From assembly GCA_965262785.1 (NCBI GenBank), contig OZ253559.1:496001-560000 (forward strand): a DNA stretch of 64,000 nt, written 5' to 3'. The notes under the pieces are model-generated. The model had not been told where the DNA came from, searched no databases, and was given only the letters and a program-made list of their open reading frames with translations. The position numbers and the translations under genes are program-made. The DNA comes from G965218495 sp965262785 (GTDB lineage Bacteria; Bacteroidota; Rhodothermia; Rhodothermales; Bin80). Below are positions 37,078 to 46,306 of the stretch, in pieces (within the stretch, counting starts at the first letter, position 1; the number at the start of each line of letters is the position of its first letter).

Positions 37078-37836
37078 ATGCCATCAAGCATCGAATGGAC
37101 CGACGAGACGTGGAACCCTGTGACTGGGTGTACGCGTGTGTCGCCCGGGTGCGACAACTGCTACATGTTTGCCCTCTATCCACGCTTAAGGGCGATGGCT
37201 GCCCCTGGCTATGAAAACGGACCGACTCATGTCCGGCTTCTCCGCGAGCGCTTGGAGCGCCCCCTCTCCTGGGCAAAAAGGCGGCACGTATTTGTCAACA
37301 GCATGTCGGATTTGTTTCACCCCAGGGTACCGTATGAATTCATAACTGAGGTCTTCGAAGTCATGAAGCGTGCGGCGGACGAGCGAGATCATGTGTTTCA
37401 GATTCTCACAAAGCGGCCCGGGCGCGCAGTCGGATGGTGGAGTCAGCACAACGTACTATTCGACGGCGGCTGGCCGAAAAATGTCTGGATTGGCACTTCA
37501 GTCGAAAACCAGAAATACGCTCCGCGGATAGCCGTGTTGGCGCGCCTGCCGGCCTCTATCCGATTTGTGTCCGTTGAGCCGCTGCTTGCGCGTGTTGACC
37601 TAAGAGAGTGGTTGGACAAGAATGCACTGCAGTGGATCATTGTTGGAGGAGAGAGCGGGCCTGGAGCCAGACCTATGAATATCGATTGGGCGCGCGACTT
37701 GCGGGACCAGGCATGCGAGGCAGGAGTAGCGTTTTTCCTCAAGCAGCTGGGAGGAGTGCGAAACAAACAAGGGGGAACCGCTGCAGTGTTGGAAGGCAGG
37801 ACATGGACACAGATGCCTGACGGATCGTTGGAATAA
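37078..37836 (+). CDS. DUF5131 family (phage Gp37/Gp68-like) protein
   Basis: A 252-residue protein with the family N-terminus SSIEWTDETWNPVTGCTRV and the three-cysteine motif GCTRVSPGCDNCYM (C-x6-C-x2-C). Further conserved segments are VNSMSDLFHP and QILTKRP, with WIIVGGESGPGARPM near the end. The three cysteines may bind an Fe-S cluster. The family is found in phages and mobile loci beside TcmP, and the exact reaction is not established. The next gene is tcmP, one base downstream. Confidence 0.9.
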   Translation: MPSSIEWTDETWNPVTGCTRVSPGCDNCYMFALYPRLRAMAAPGYENGPTHVRLLRERLERPLSWAKRRHVFVNSMSDLFHPRVPYEFITEVFEVMKRAADERDHVFQILTKRPGRAVGWWSQHNVLFDGGWPKNVWIGTSVENQKYAPRIAVLARLPASIRFVSVEPLLARVDLREWLDKNALQWIIVGGESGPGARPMNIDWARDLRDQACEAGVAFFLKQLGGVRNKQGGTAAVLEGRTWTQMPDGSLE

Positions 37837-37837
37837 C

Positions 37838-38734
37838 ATGAGCGAAGACTCTCGAAATTGTGGCGGTGCGTGGACTGAGCAGAAGCTGAAAATTCTGCGA
37901 GAGTACATGGATAGTTATACGACGGCATTAAAGAGCGCTCCCTTTCGGCTAATCTACGTCGATGCCTTTGCCGGATCCGGTCGACACAAGATGCCTGATG
38001 CCGAGATGCAGCGGCTGGGTGAAAGGCCTAGTTTGTTTGCGCAGCTGGGCGACGGGTATGCTGAGATGGCCGAGTTGCATAAAGGATCAGCTGCGCTTGC
38101 ACTTGAAATAGAAAACAAGGCATTCAACCACTTCAGATTCATCGACAACGACCCCGAGTGTGTGAAGTCGCTCGAGGAGAAATTAATGCAAAAGCACCCT
38201 AGTCGCGATTCCGAGGTTTAATGCGAAGATGCGAACACCTACGTGCCCAGGTTTTGCCGGAAGATGGCACGGACTGAGCGCGCCCTAATGTTTCTGGATC
38301 CGGTTGCGACTGAAGTCCCATGGACTGCGGTTACAGCCATAGCTCAAACACAAAGGATTGACTGCTGGATTCTTTTCCCGCTCATGGCGGTCACTCGCAT
38401 GATGCCAGGAAAGAATGAAACAACGATGCTACTGGCAAGCCAGTTGGATCGAGTCTTCGGCGGACGCGAATACTGGAACAAGGGATACGTTGAATATACT
38501 CAGCCAACACTATATGGCATTGAAGCAGGGCAAAAGCGACTGCAAGGGAGCGAGCACATTGCACTGCTATACAAGGACCGTTTGAATAGCGTGTTCAGCC
38601 GCGTCGCAAGCACCTCACGTACGCTAAAGAATTCGAGTAATAACCCCTAGTTTGAGCTATTCTTCGCGGCTGGCAACCGCAAGAGTGCCCCTATCGCAGT
38701 TGACATAGCAGATCACATTCTGAAGAATTTGTGA
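37838..38734 (+). pseudogene. tcmP: Three-Cys-motif partner protein TcmP, broken by two in-frame stops
   Basis: The frame from ATG 37838 encodes the TcmP N-terminus (AWTEQKLKILREYMDSY, IYVDAFAGSGRH) and meets a TAA at 38219-38221. The same frame continues directly with CEDANTYV, LMFLDPVATEVPW and WILFPLMAVTRMM, meets a TAG at 38648-38650, and then continues with FELFFAAGNRKSAPIAVDIA, the family C-terminus, to a TGA at 38734. No frameshift is needed. Both stops can be explained by single-base changes from CAA and TTG. TcmP always goes with the DUF5131-type protein, which is intact here. Probably a recent pseudogene; read-through cannot be excluded. Confidence 0.82.
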
Positions 38735-39197
38735 AAGGATGCTGCGTGCCAACTTGCTATTCACACCGCTGGGTGCTGCACCATGCACGATCTTGGCGGC
38801 ATTCGTATCACGGTCAGGCTTTGAGCTCGGGCATGAAGCGCGCCCTAGCGAGGCCTGGACTGTCCCTAGAGCAACCCCATCAGGACTGCTCGCTGGCCCG
38901 TTTCTGGCTGCTGCCTGCGCCTCTGCATTCCAACTGACTGCCCGATTGCGACACGCGCTGCAACCCAGCTCTGCTCTCCGATTTGAGCGTTAGCTGTTAC
39001 GAATCGGACGCGTCCTGAAGCAGCAGCCTAGCTATCCGCTACAGACCACGCTGGCAGCGTTCTGCTGTGGCCCGAAACTGTTCGGCAAGGCCACAACAGG
39101 TATGCTGGAACACCGGGACTACTGGCATGTACGGTCGCGTCCACGCAGATTGTTAGGCAACTCCGTACATTCGCTTGAAGCACCCAAAGCCCAAGCT
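38735..39197. other. Gene-free stretch
   Basis: About 460 bases after the tcmP remnant; short frames only, no recognisable content. Confidence 0.45.
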
Positions 39198-39425
39198 ATG
39201 ACTCTTATCCTACTCTTAGGTGCAATAGTTGTCGTGGCCGGGGCCATCCTTCTGGTGCTTTGGCAGATTGCAGACCGTCGTGTGCGCCCCAGGCTCACAG
39301 CTGGTGAAGCGAATGCGCTTTTCGAACGGCTCGATGCGGCCAAAGAGGAGCGCCAGGACATGAAGCGCAGGCTGGAGCAACTGGAAGCGATCGCGTCCGA
39401 TAAGCCGCTGCACGGAGGTCTGTAG
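39198..39425 (+). CDS. Small membrane-anchored coiled-coil protein
   Basis: About 75 residues from the ATG at 39198: one membrane helix (LILLLGAIVVVAGAILLVLW), a short basic segment, then a charged region with coiled-coil spacing (ALFERLDAAKEERQDMKRRL). The layout is the same as at 36055-36342 but the sequences differ. It ends 5 bases before the stop of the convergent beta-lactamase gene. Function unknown; PspB-like in appearance. Confidence 0.65.
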   Translation: MTLILLLGAIVVVAGAILLVLWQIADRRVRPRLTAGEANALFERLDAAKEERQDMKRRLEQLEAIASDKPLHGGL

Positions 39426-40669
39426 CACGGCTAAGGCCTCAGCCACGCATGTACGGCCCGTGCAAGGCGGGCGCCCAGGTCTGCTGACGCGGCGCGGTCA
39501 TCCACGCCACGGATGAGGATGACAAGCACGTAGGACTCGCCTGACGGCGGGTACACGATGGCGGCGTCGTGGTGGATGCGCGTGATCCACCCAGTCTTGT
39601 TGGCTACGCGCACCCCACCAGGGAGTCCTGCAGGTATCATCTCGTTGAACTCGCTCAGAAACATGGTAGCCACCATGGTGCTGTCGGCCGCTTTTGACAC
39701 CGCCGTGCCCTCTCGCAAGTGCGCCAACAGGTCGGCCAGCGCCCGGGCAGACGTGCGGTTGCTCAGACCGAGATCGAAGGCCTTCAGGTCCTCTACGCCC
39801 CGCAACACGCGCATGCCGGAGGCACCTAACTGGTCCAAAGTGCGCTGAATGGAATCAGCTACCAGGTAATCAATGAGGAGGTTCGTCGCCAGGTTGGAAG
39901 ATACGGTCATCATCTGGTGGATGAGCTCCCGAACAGTCATGTCCTCACCCAAACGCTCGTAGATCGCGTCGTCCGAGTCATCTTCTATGCTGTAGGGCGA
40001 GCCGTCGACGATTGAGCGAAAGGCATTCTTCACGGTGAGCGAATGGTCCAGCAGAAGTGTTCCTTCAGCCGCACGTCGATATGCTTCAATCATGACAGGC
40101 ACCTTCATGGTGCTGTGTGTCACGTAGGGACACGGAGGAGAGCGTATGAGGTAGTGGAGTAGTCCCCCCAACTGCGTGAGGGATGGGGGCGGGCCCCCTG
40201 CAGCCGCTGTTCAGGCGGAGGCTGCAAACCACCAACTGTTGCTGGGCTTAAGAGGTCTGGTGATGAGCGAGTTGGAAAAGGCAGGGTTAGAAACCTGTCA
40301 GGTGTGAACCGATGAAGCCGAACGAAAGTGAACCGCTGATGACGTGTCGAAAGAAGTCAGAAGATGTCAAAACCGGTGTAGAGTACTGTCACCGGGATAA
40401 GATTGGAGGTTACCTGATTACCGACCGATTGGCATCCGGCATAAAGGCGGCGGGAGCGCGGTTTAGGCCCTTGCGTGGAACGTGAGAACTTGTCGGAGCA
40501 ATGTTAAGGGAGCGCGTCAAGCAGGCAATCCCTGTGAGTCGTTGAGTACCAATGTGCTCCACAAGGGCGGACCACCTCGTAGTAGTAATGAAGACCCTGT
40601 AACGGGGTTGGAGCGAAGGGGGTGGCCTGCGCAGTCTAACTCATTGAGGCAACTATAGGGAGGACCTTA

Positions 40670-41953
40670 ATGAAGCAGACAAAGCCGTTTTCCGTCACCA
40701 AACGTCAAGTTTGGGAGGCGTGGAAGCGAGTGAAGGCGAATCAGGGCGGAGCAGGGATAGATGGCGAGTCCATTGGTGACTTCGAGGCCAACTTGGAGAA
40801 TAACCTCTACAAGATCTGGAATCGCATGGCATCGGGCAGCTATCATCCAAAGCCGGTGAAGCGGGTAGACATTCCCAAGGCGAGTGGAGGCACACGTCCT
40901 TTGGGGATACCCACGGTGGCGGACCGGGTCGCTCAGATGGTGGTGAAGAGGGCGCTGGAGCCCGCACTGGAACGTGTGTTCCATAAGGACTCCTACGGGT
41001 ATAGACCGAACAAGTCAGCACATCAAGCTCTGGACCAGGCGCGGAAGCGTTGCTGGAAGCGGGCATGGGTGCTGGATCTGGATATCAAGTCATTCTTTGA
41101 CACGATAGATCATGATCTTCTGATGCGTGCGGTGGAACGACATACCACTGAGAAGTGGATGTTGCTCTACATCAAGCGCTGGCTGACGGCTTCGGTAGTC
41201 ATGCCCGACGGAACGGAGGAAGCCCGGGACCGGGGCACGCCCCAAGGGGGTGTTATCAGTCCGCTGTTGGCGAATCTGTTCTTGCATTACGCGTTTGATC
41301 GGTGGATGGAGATATACTTTCCGTCCATACCGTTTGAGCGTTACGCGGATGATGTGGTCTGTCACTGCGTATCGAAGCGCCAAGCCCGCCATCTCTGGGA
41401 CGCATTAGCACGACGCTTTGAGCAGGTAGGGTTGAAACCACACCCGGTAAAGACTCAGATTGTCTACTGTAAAAGTAGCCGTCATCGGGGTCGGCATCCC
41501 AACATATCGTTCAATTTTCTCGGCTACACGTTTCGGCCGCGACAAGCGAAAGATCGTAGGGGGCAGCGGTTTACAGGGTTCAGTCCGGCCATCAGCAACA
41601 AAGCGGCTAAGGCCATTCGGCAACAGGTACGAAGCTGGCGACTGCCTCGGTGCAGTTCGCTGAAGCTGGAGGACCTGGCCGAGCGCTATAATGCAACGAT
41701 TCGGGGATGGATGACCTACTATGGAGTATTTCGCAAATCTGCGATGTATAGCACGCTACATGCCATTGACTGCCAGTTGGTTCAGTGGACTATGCGGAAA
41801 TACAAGCGATTCAGGCGGAAGTGGCTCCGTGCCTTTCAGTGGTTAACGGGTTGGGCACGTCGGAATCCAACGTTGTTTGCACACTGGCCTATGCTTCATG
41901 GTTCGACTCTATTTGTGACCAGACGGCTGCGCAGGAAGAGCCGTGTGAACTGA
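40670..41953 (+). CDS. Group II intron reverse transcriptase/maturase
   Basis: A 427-residue intron-encoded protein. The RT domain shows KANQGGAGIDGESI (RT0/1), IPKASGGTRPLGIPTVADR, YGYRPNKSAHQAL, LDLDIKSFFDTIDH, GTPQGGVISPLLANLFLH and the catalytic FERYADDVVCH (YADD). Domain X (maturase) includes IRGWMTYYGVFRKSAMY. There is no C-terminal HNH endonuclease, so insertion would rely on a nick or a replication fork. The stop codon at 41951-41953 lies inside RNA domain V, so the last codons overlap the ribozyme core. All RT active-site residues are present. Confidence 0.95.
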   Translation: MKQTKPFSVTKRQVWEAWKRVKANQGGAGIDGESIGDFEANLENNLYKIWNRMASGSYHPKPVKRVDIPKASGGTRPLGIPTVADRVAQMVVKRALEPALERVFHKDSYGYRPNKSAHQALDQARKRCWKRAWVLDLDIKSFFDTIDHDLLMRAVERHTTEKWMLLYIKRWLTASVVMPDGTEEARDRGTPQGGVISPLLANLFLHYAFDRWMEIYFPSIPFERYADDVVCHCVSKRQARHLWDALARRFEQVGLKPHPVKTQIVYCKSSRHRGRHPNISFNFLGYTFRPRQAKDRRGQRFTGFSPAISNKAAKAIRQQVRSWRLPRCSSLKLEDLAERYNATIRGWMTYYGVFRKSAMYSTLHAIDCQLVQWTMRKYKRFRRKWLRAFQWLTGWARRNPTLFAHWPMLHGSTLFVTRRLRRKSRVN

Positions 41954-42011
41954 GAGGTTCACGCACGGTTGTGTGAGGGCCCGGGGGTGAAATTCCCCCG
42001 GGCTACTCGAC
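41938..42011 (+). ncRNA. Group II intron domains V and VI
   Basis: Domain V: GAGCCGT, GTGAAC helix, GAGA tetraloop, GTTCAC, 2-base bulge GC, ACGGTT, with the catalytic AGC triad at 41939-41941. Domain VI: the GCCCGGGGG / CCCCCGGGC stem, then the unpaired CTACTCGAC with the likely branch A at 42005. Confidence 0.92.
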
Positions 42012-42201
42012 TGCGGCATGGAAGGTGCTGTCCGCCCTGAGATTGACCTCTGTTCCCGTGGCCGGGTCGCGGATGGCGACTGCCACGGTAGCGCCGGGCT
42101 GTGCAGCGATGATGGACTCCAGCGTTTCCACCAGCGCGGGCTGCGCCTGATTCACGTGCGCGGCGCAAACAAGCAAGAGGCAAACAAGTGTGCGCATGGC
42201 A

Positions 42202-43050
42202 CTATATACGACATGTGCGGATATCCATTATTATAATGCCTTTGGCACCCAGAGCCTCAAGCTCGTCCATGATCCGGTTCGCCTCGCTTCGCTGTGTCAT
42301 AGCCTTTACAGCCACCCAGCCCGGGCGACTTAGCGGAGCAATCGTAGGTGATTCAATGCCGGGAGTGATGGCACATGCCGCCTCAAGCACTTCTGAATGG
42401 CAGTCGTATTCCACCATGACGTGTTGCTTTGCAAGAAGGATGCCGCGGACGCGCGAAAGGAATCGGTGGATACCTTCATCCAGCTTGAGTGCCGGTGGGC
42501 GGGCGACCAGAATTGCTTCGGATGACAGGATGGGCGCGCCGACAGTTTCCAGCCCCGCGTGAAAGAGCGTCGTCCCGGTCTGTACAAGGTCAGCGATCAC
42601 ATCGGCTACGCCAAGCTGAACAGAAACCTCCACGGCGCCATCAAGCGGCACCAGGCGCGCCTTGAGCCCTCGCTTCCGCAGATCCTCGGAAACCAGGTTG
42701 GTAAATGTGGTGGCGATGCGCAAGCCGCCCAAGTCCGCGAGCGTGAGTCCTGCGCCAGCCGGCACGGCATAGCAGAGGCGCGCCTTGCCAAAGCCAAGCG
42801 GCAGCACCTGAATAAGGGGAACCTGACTTTCAAGGAGCAGGTCACGCCCGGTGATGCCCAAATCCAGTACACCGTTACCGACGTACGTGGCGATGTCGCG
42901 CGGCCGCAGAAACGCGAAGGTTACGTTCTGCGCGCTGTCATGGACGGACAGCTCACGTCCGGTGCGCCGGCATGAATATCCCGCTTCCTCAATCAGGGAT
43001 ACGGCGCCTTCCGACAGCGCGCCTTTGTTGGGTAGAGCGATCCAAAGCAT
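42202..43050 (-). CDS. hisG: ATP phosphoribosyltransferase, long form
   Basis: First step of histidine synthesis. About 282 residues from the ATG at 43050 (MLWIALPNKGALSEGAV). The catalytic part includes VGNGVLDLGITGRDLLLES, LRIATTFTNLVSEDL, VQLGVADVIADLVQTGTTL, and the C-terminal about 75 residues form the ACT-like histidine-binding regulatory domain of the long HisG-L type. It should therefore be feedback-inhibited and does not need HisZ. The start lies 7 bases after the hisE stop, and the disrupted beta-lactamase gene follows 4 bases downstream. Confidence 0.94.
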   Translation of the reverse strand: MLWIALPNKGALSEGAVSLIEEAGYSCRRTGRELSVHDSAQNVTFAFLRPRDIATYVGNGVLDLGITGRDLLLESQVPLIQVLPLGFGKARLCYAVPAGAGLTLADLGGLRIATTFTNLVSEDLRKRGLKARLVPLDGAVEVSVQLGVADVIADLVQTGTTLFHAGLETVGAPILSSEAILVARPPALKLDEGIHRFLSRVRGILLAKQHVMVEYDCHSEVLEAACAITPGIESPTIAPLSRPGWVAVKAMTQRSEANRIMDELEALGAKGIIIMDIRTCRI

Positions 43051-43057
43051 GGCTTCG

Positions 43058-43321
43058 TTACAGGTAGCGATAGACATCTTCCAGCTCCAGCTCAAGTGCA
43101 ATCATCATCACGTGCACATGGTAGAGCAGCTGCGAGATCTCTTCTGCGCACCGCATGCGGCCTTCGTGCTGTGCAGCCATCCAGACCTCCGCAGCCTCTT
43201 CAAGGATCTTCTTGCCGATGGCATGGGGACCACCGTCTACCGCCTTGACGGTACGCGAAGTAGGGTCCTGCGTTTGTACCTTGTGCTGAAGCTCAGCAAA
43301 GAGCTCTTCGAATCGTTTCAT
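43058..43321 (-). CDS. hisE: Phosphoribosyl-ATP pyrophosphatase
   Basis: Second step of histidine synthesis, as a separate 87-residue MazG-fold protein rather than an HisIE fusion. The metal-binding pattern is KILEEAAEVWMAA and EEISQLLYHVHVMM. It precedes hisG directly. A histidine gene pair outside a full his operon is seen here; the other his genes are not in the window. Confidence 0.92.
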   Translation of the reverse strand: MKRFEELFAELQHKVQTQDPTSRTVKAVDGGPHAIGKKILEEAAEVWMAAQHEGRMRCAEEISQLLYHVHVMMIALELELEDVYRYL

Positions 43322-43417
43322 ATCGTGCGGATGCAGAATTCATTGATATGATACAGCAAGGAACGCGGTTTGCGTACCTGCTGTCACTTAGTCTTTGGCG
43401 AAAACTCACTCATTCCC

Positions 43418-45334
43418 ATGTTCCGTGCCTGCACGCTGTTAGCAGCGCTCCAAATGGTCACCGGCAGCTCGGCGCAGAAGGCGACCATTTTCGAGGCACC
43501 ACAGAGCGACCAGCGCGTGTCCTACGTGCTGCATGTCTCGCTGGATAGCGAGGCGCGGACCCTGCATGGTGCCGGCCAGATGACGTGGCGCAACCCGGAC
43601 GTCGTACCCGTTGACACGTTGCAGTTCCATATGTACTTGAACGCATTCAAGGATGAAGGCTCCACGTTTATGCTGGGCCGAGGTGGAGCGCCACGCAGCT
43701 CTGCGACAGGCAGCGTTTGGGGCCGGATCGAATTTACGAAGCTTGAGACGGCCGAGGGCACAAGCCTTATGGAACGCGCCTTCTTCATCCAGCCGGACGA
43801 CGGCAATGCGGACGACGCTACCGTGGCAGCCCTGGTGTTGCCCAAGCCCGTGATGCCGGGCGAGACGGTGGCGCTTTCGATAGCGTTTACGTCGCAGCTG
43901 CCCAGGATACTGGCGCGCACCGGTTATCTGGAGCGGCATGATGGAGCGCCATTCTTTATGGCGGCGCAGTGGTTTCCGAAGTTCGGCGTTTATGAGGTGC
44001 CCGGGCAGCGGTACGTGCCTGCGGATGCGCCACGTGGCCGGTGGAACACGCACCAGTTTCATGCCTACAGCGAATTCTATGCGGACTTCGGGTCCTATGA
44101 CGTAACGATTGACGTGCCATCAGGCTACGTAATTGGTGCAAGTGGCGTCCGAACTGAGGCATACGACACGGAGGGGCGTCGCACGGAGCGCTACATTGCC
44201 GAGGACGTGCACGACTTTGCGTGGACAGCCAGTCCGGCATTTCTGGAGTTCACGGAAACGTGGCGTCATGTCAAGCTGCGACTTTTGCTCCAACCGGAGC
44301 ATCGGGGTCAGGCACGCCGCCACTTTGATGCCGCGCGTGTAGCTTTGGAGCGCTACGACAGCATGGTCGGCGTATATCCCTATACCACGCTGACGCTGGT
44401 GGACGGGTTGGGGCAGAGCAATGGCATGGAGTATCCGACCCTGATCACGTGCGGAACCCTGTATCAGGCGCCTGCGTGGGCTCGCCTGCTGGAGCTGGTA
44501 CTGATCCACGAATTTGGTCACCAGTACTTTTACGGGCTACTGGCTTCTAATGAGTTCGAGGAAGCCTGGCTGGACGAGGGCATCAACTCGTATGTCGAGG
44601 GCAAGGTGATGGACGACCATTTTGGGGCGGGGAGTGTGTTTGACATTCCCGGGGCGCCGATTGGAGACGCCGCAGGCCACAGGCTGCTGTACGCCAAAGA
44701 CTCGCCGGAGCGGGGAGCGCTATTTACCAACAGCTGGGAATACGCTTCAAGCCGCGAATACGGCAAGGCGTCCTATTCCAAGAGCGCTACCGTCCTGCAC
44801 ACGTTGGAAGGCTATCTGGGGTGGCCGGCAATGCAGTCCGTCTTGCGGTCCTACTACGACCGCTGGCGATTCAGGCATCCGACCACGAGAGACTTCCAGG
44901 CGGTAGCCGAAGCGGTGTCGGGAGAGGATCTGGCTTGGTTCTTTGATCAGTATATATATGGGACGGCGGTGGTGGACTACGCCGTAGGGGGACTTCAGGT
45001 TAGCCTACTTGAGGGTGGGCACCATGTCGCAAGGGTACGCGTGGAGCGCACACGCGATGGCGTTTTTCCGCAGGTGGTGCGCGCGGAGTTTGAAGATGGT
45101 ACGTCCGAGGACCGCAATTGGGATGGCAGGGCGTCCACACAGGAATTCACGTTTACGCATACGGCCCCTGTCCGCTATGTCCGGGTTGACCCGGATTTTC
45201 TGGTCAAGCTTGACGTGAATCGGCTCAACAATGGAATGGCGGCAGCGTCGTCGCAGGAGTTTGCGCGAAAGCACGTCCTCAAGTTCACGGTGTGGATGCA
45301 ATATGCACTGCGCATTGCGGAATCACTGTTCTGA
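43418..45334 (+). CDS. M1 family metallopeptidase, exported
   Basis: About 638 residues from the ATG at 43418, with a signal peptide (MFRACTLLAALQMVTGSSAQ). The zinc site is LIHEFGHQYFYGLLASNEF with the third ligand in EEAWLDEG (HExxH-x18-E). The GxMEN-type exopeptidase motif appears as NGMEYP, so substrate N-terminus recognition is probably altered relative to classic aminopeptidase N. It is divergent from hisE and its stop overlaps the next gene's start. Confidence 0.92.
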   Translation: MFRACTLLAALQMVTGSSAQKATIFEAPQSDQRVSYVLHVSLDSEARTLHGAGQMTWRNPDVVPVDTLQFHMYLNAFKDEGSTFMLGRGGAPRSSATGSVWGRIEFTKLETAEGTSLMERAFFIQPDDGNADDATVAALVLPKPVMPGETVALSIAFTSQLPRILARTGYLERHDGAPFFMAAQWFPKFGVYEVPGQRYVPADAPRGRWNTHQFHAYSEFYADFGSYDVTIDVPSGYVIGASGVRTEAYDTEGRRTERYIAEDVHDFAWTASPAFLEFTETWRHVKLRLLLQPEHRGQARRHFDAARVALERYDSMVGVYPYTTLTLVDGLGQSNGMEYPTLITCGTLYQAPAWARLLELVLIHEFGHQYFYGLLASNEFEEAWLDEGINSYVEGKVMDDHFGAGSVFDIPGAPIGDAAGHRLLYAKDSPERGALFTNSWEYASSREYGKASYSKSATVLHTLEGYLGWPAMQSVLRSYYDRWRFRHPTTRDFQAVAEAVSGEDLAWFFDQYIYGTAVVDYAVGGLQVSLLEGGHHVARVRVERTRDGVFPQVVRAEFEDGTSEDRNWDGRASTQEFTFTHTAPVRYVRVDPDFLVKLDVNRLNNGMAAASSQEFARKHVLKFTVWMQYALRIAESLF

Positions 45335-46191
45335 TGGCCCATCGCACGCTACTTATGGAAGGTGCACAGGCTGCGTGGGCGCGCTGGTGGCTCGTTGCTC
45401 TCGTCTATGGCGTAAGTGCGGCGATTTCGTTGGCCACGGCCTTTCTTCTGGTGGCACCTATGCAAGAGGTCGTCGGATCCTCAGGATTTGCAGTCGACTT
45501 GGCGGGCGGTTTTGACCTGGCGCTGTGGGCCGATATCCTGGAGGAAAGCGGCGCGGCACTATGGGCGCAGCGTATCCATCTGCTGTGGATCGTGCCTGCG
45601 AGTATTGTTTGGAAGGCTGCGGCGAGTGTCGGCCTTTTGCATGCATTAAAGGGGCCGGCCGGCTCATTCTGGCGTGGGTCGACGCGCTACGTGTTTCGGA
45701 GCCTGCTTCTGGGGGCGATATTTCTGTGCACGGCCTTGATTCTGGCAGGGCTGGCCGTGGCGGTCGTCCTGGCAGTAGGACAGCTCTGGTCGGGAGAAGT
45801 GGGTCGGTTCTGGGTCTGGCTTGTCTTTGCTCCGGGGGCGGCAGCGATCGTGGTGTCTGCCTGTACAGTGATGCGGGATGTGGCCCGCGCGGTCATGGTG
45901 GTCGGGGAGCAGTCCATCTTCGCGGCGATGGGCAGCGGGTTCACTGCGCCATTTCGGCGCAGGGGCGTCTGGGTGCTTTTTGTAGTCTGCGTAGTGATCG
46001 GCGGCCTACTGGCGGGCACGTCCGTGCTGCTTGAGTCAAACGTCACGGCAGCCACACTGACGCCCATGACAGGACTTCTCGCCGCGCAGCAGGTAATCCA
46101 GATCCTGATTGCGGCCGTTATTGTAGTGTGGTACGGGAGCCTTGCTGCCTATGTCCAAGCGGCGTGGGCTGCCCCGCCAGCGCGGAGCTGA
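45334..46191 (+). CDS. Polytopic membrane protein of unknown function
   Basis: About 285 residues. The start ATG overlaps the M1 peptidase stop as TGATG, so translation is probably coupled. About six hydrophobic helices are visible, including WWLVALVYGVSAAISLATAFL, SLLLGAIFLCTALILAGLA and GVWVLFVVCVVIGGLLAGTS. No domain is recognised. The tight link suggests a role related to the peptidase or shared regulation. Confidence 0.75.
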   Translation: MAHRTLLMEGAQAAWARWWLVALVYGVSAAISLATAFLLVAPMQEVVGSSGFAVDLAGGFDLALWADILEESGAALWAQRIHLLWIVPASIVWKAAASVGLLHALKGPAGSFWRGSTRYVFRSLLLGAIFLCTALILAGLAVAVVLAVGQLWSGEVGRFWVWLVFAPGAAAIVVSACTVMRDVARAVMVVGEQSIFAAMGSGFTAPFRRRGVWVLFVVCVVIGGLLAGTSVLLESNVTAATLTPMTGLLAAQQVIQILIAAVIVVWYGSLAAYVQAAWAAPPARS

Positions 46192-46306
46192 ATGCGAGCT
46201 GCAGTCCTATCTGCCAGTGCGGTCCGAGCCGGTTCTCCGGCGGGGCCGGAGGGAGGCGTTAGCAAACATGTGCTGCGGCTTGCACGCTTGGCGGTAGTGC
46301 GGTAGG

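Larger units (their letters stand above)
40115..42011 (+). mobile_element. Complete group II intron with maturase/reverse transcriptase
   Basis: Starts with the 5' consensus GTGTG at 40115 and ends in GAC at 42011. Domain V is textbook (41938-41970) and a long GC-rich domain VI hairpin follows. The candidate branch adenosine at 42005 is the seventh base from the 3' end. IBS1 TGGTGCT (40108-40114) can pair with AGTACCA (40545-40551, one G-U), and IBS2 CACCT (40100-40104) with AGGTG (40300-40304). It encodes one protein, an RT-maturase without an HNH endonuclease. Host exons rejoin without any base gained or lost, so the boundaries are well fixed. Confidence 0.94.
39431..42197 (-). pseudogene. 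Class A beta-lactamase-type serine hydrolase, split by an antisense group II intron
   Basis: The 5' part (42197 down to 42012) encodes a signal peptide (MRTLVCLLLVCAAHVNQAQ) and the first domain up to DSTFHAA. The 3' part (40114 down to 39431) resumes with STMKVPVMIEAYRRA, the S-x-x-K active-site motif, then SSNLATNLLIDYL (the SDN-like loop) and NKTGWI (KTG). Joining 42012 to 40114 restores the frame exactly as FHAASTMK. The intron of 1897 bases lies on the other strand, so it cannot be spliced from the sense mRNA. The gene starts 4 bases after hisG and was probably the last gene of a hisE-hisG-bla operon. Confidence 0.9.

Noticed and set aside
22065..38650. TAG or TAA recoded as an amino acid
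   Set aside because: Many intact genes here end in TAG (biotin carboxylase, hisG, the glycosyltransferase) or TAA, so both serve as stop codons.
36055..39425. The two small coiled-coil membrane proteins as a duplicated pair
   Set aside because: Only their layout is shared; the sequences do not align.
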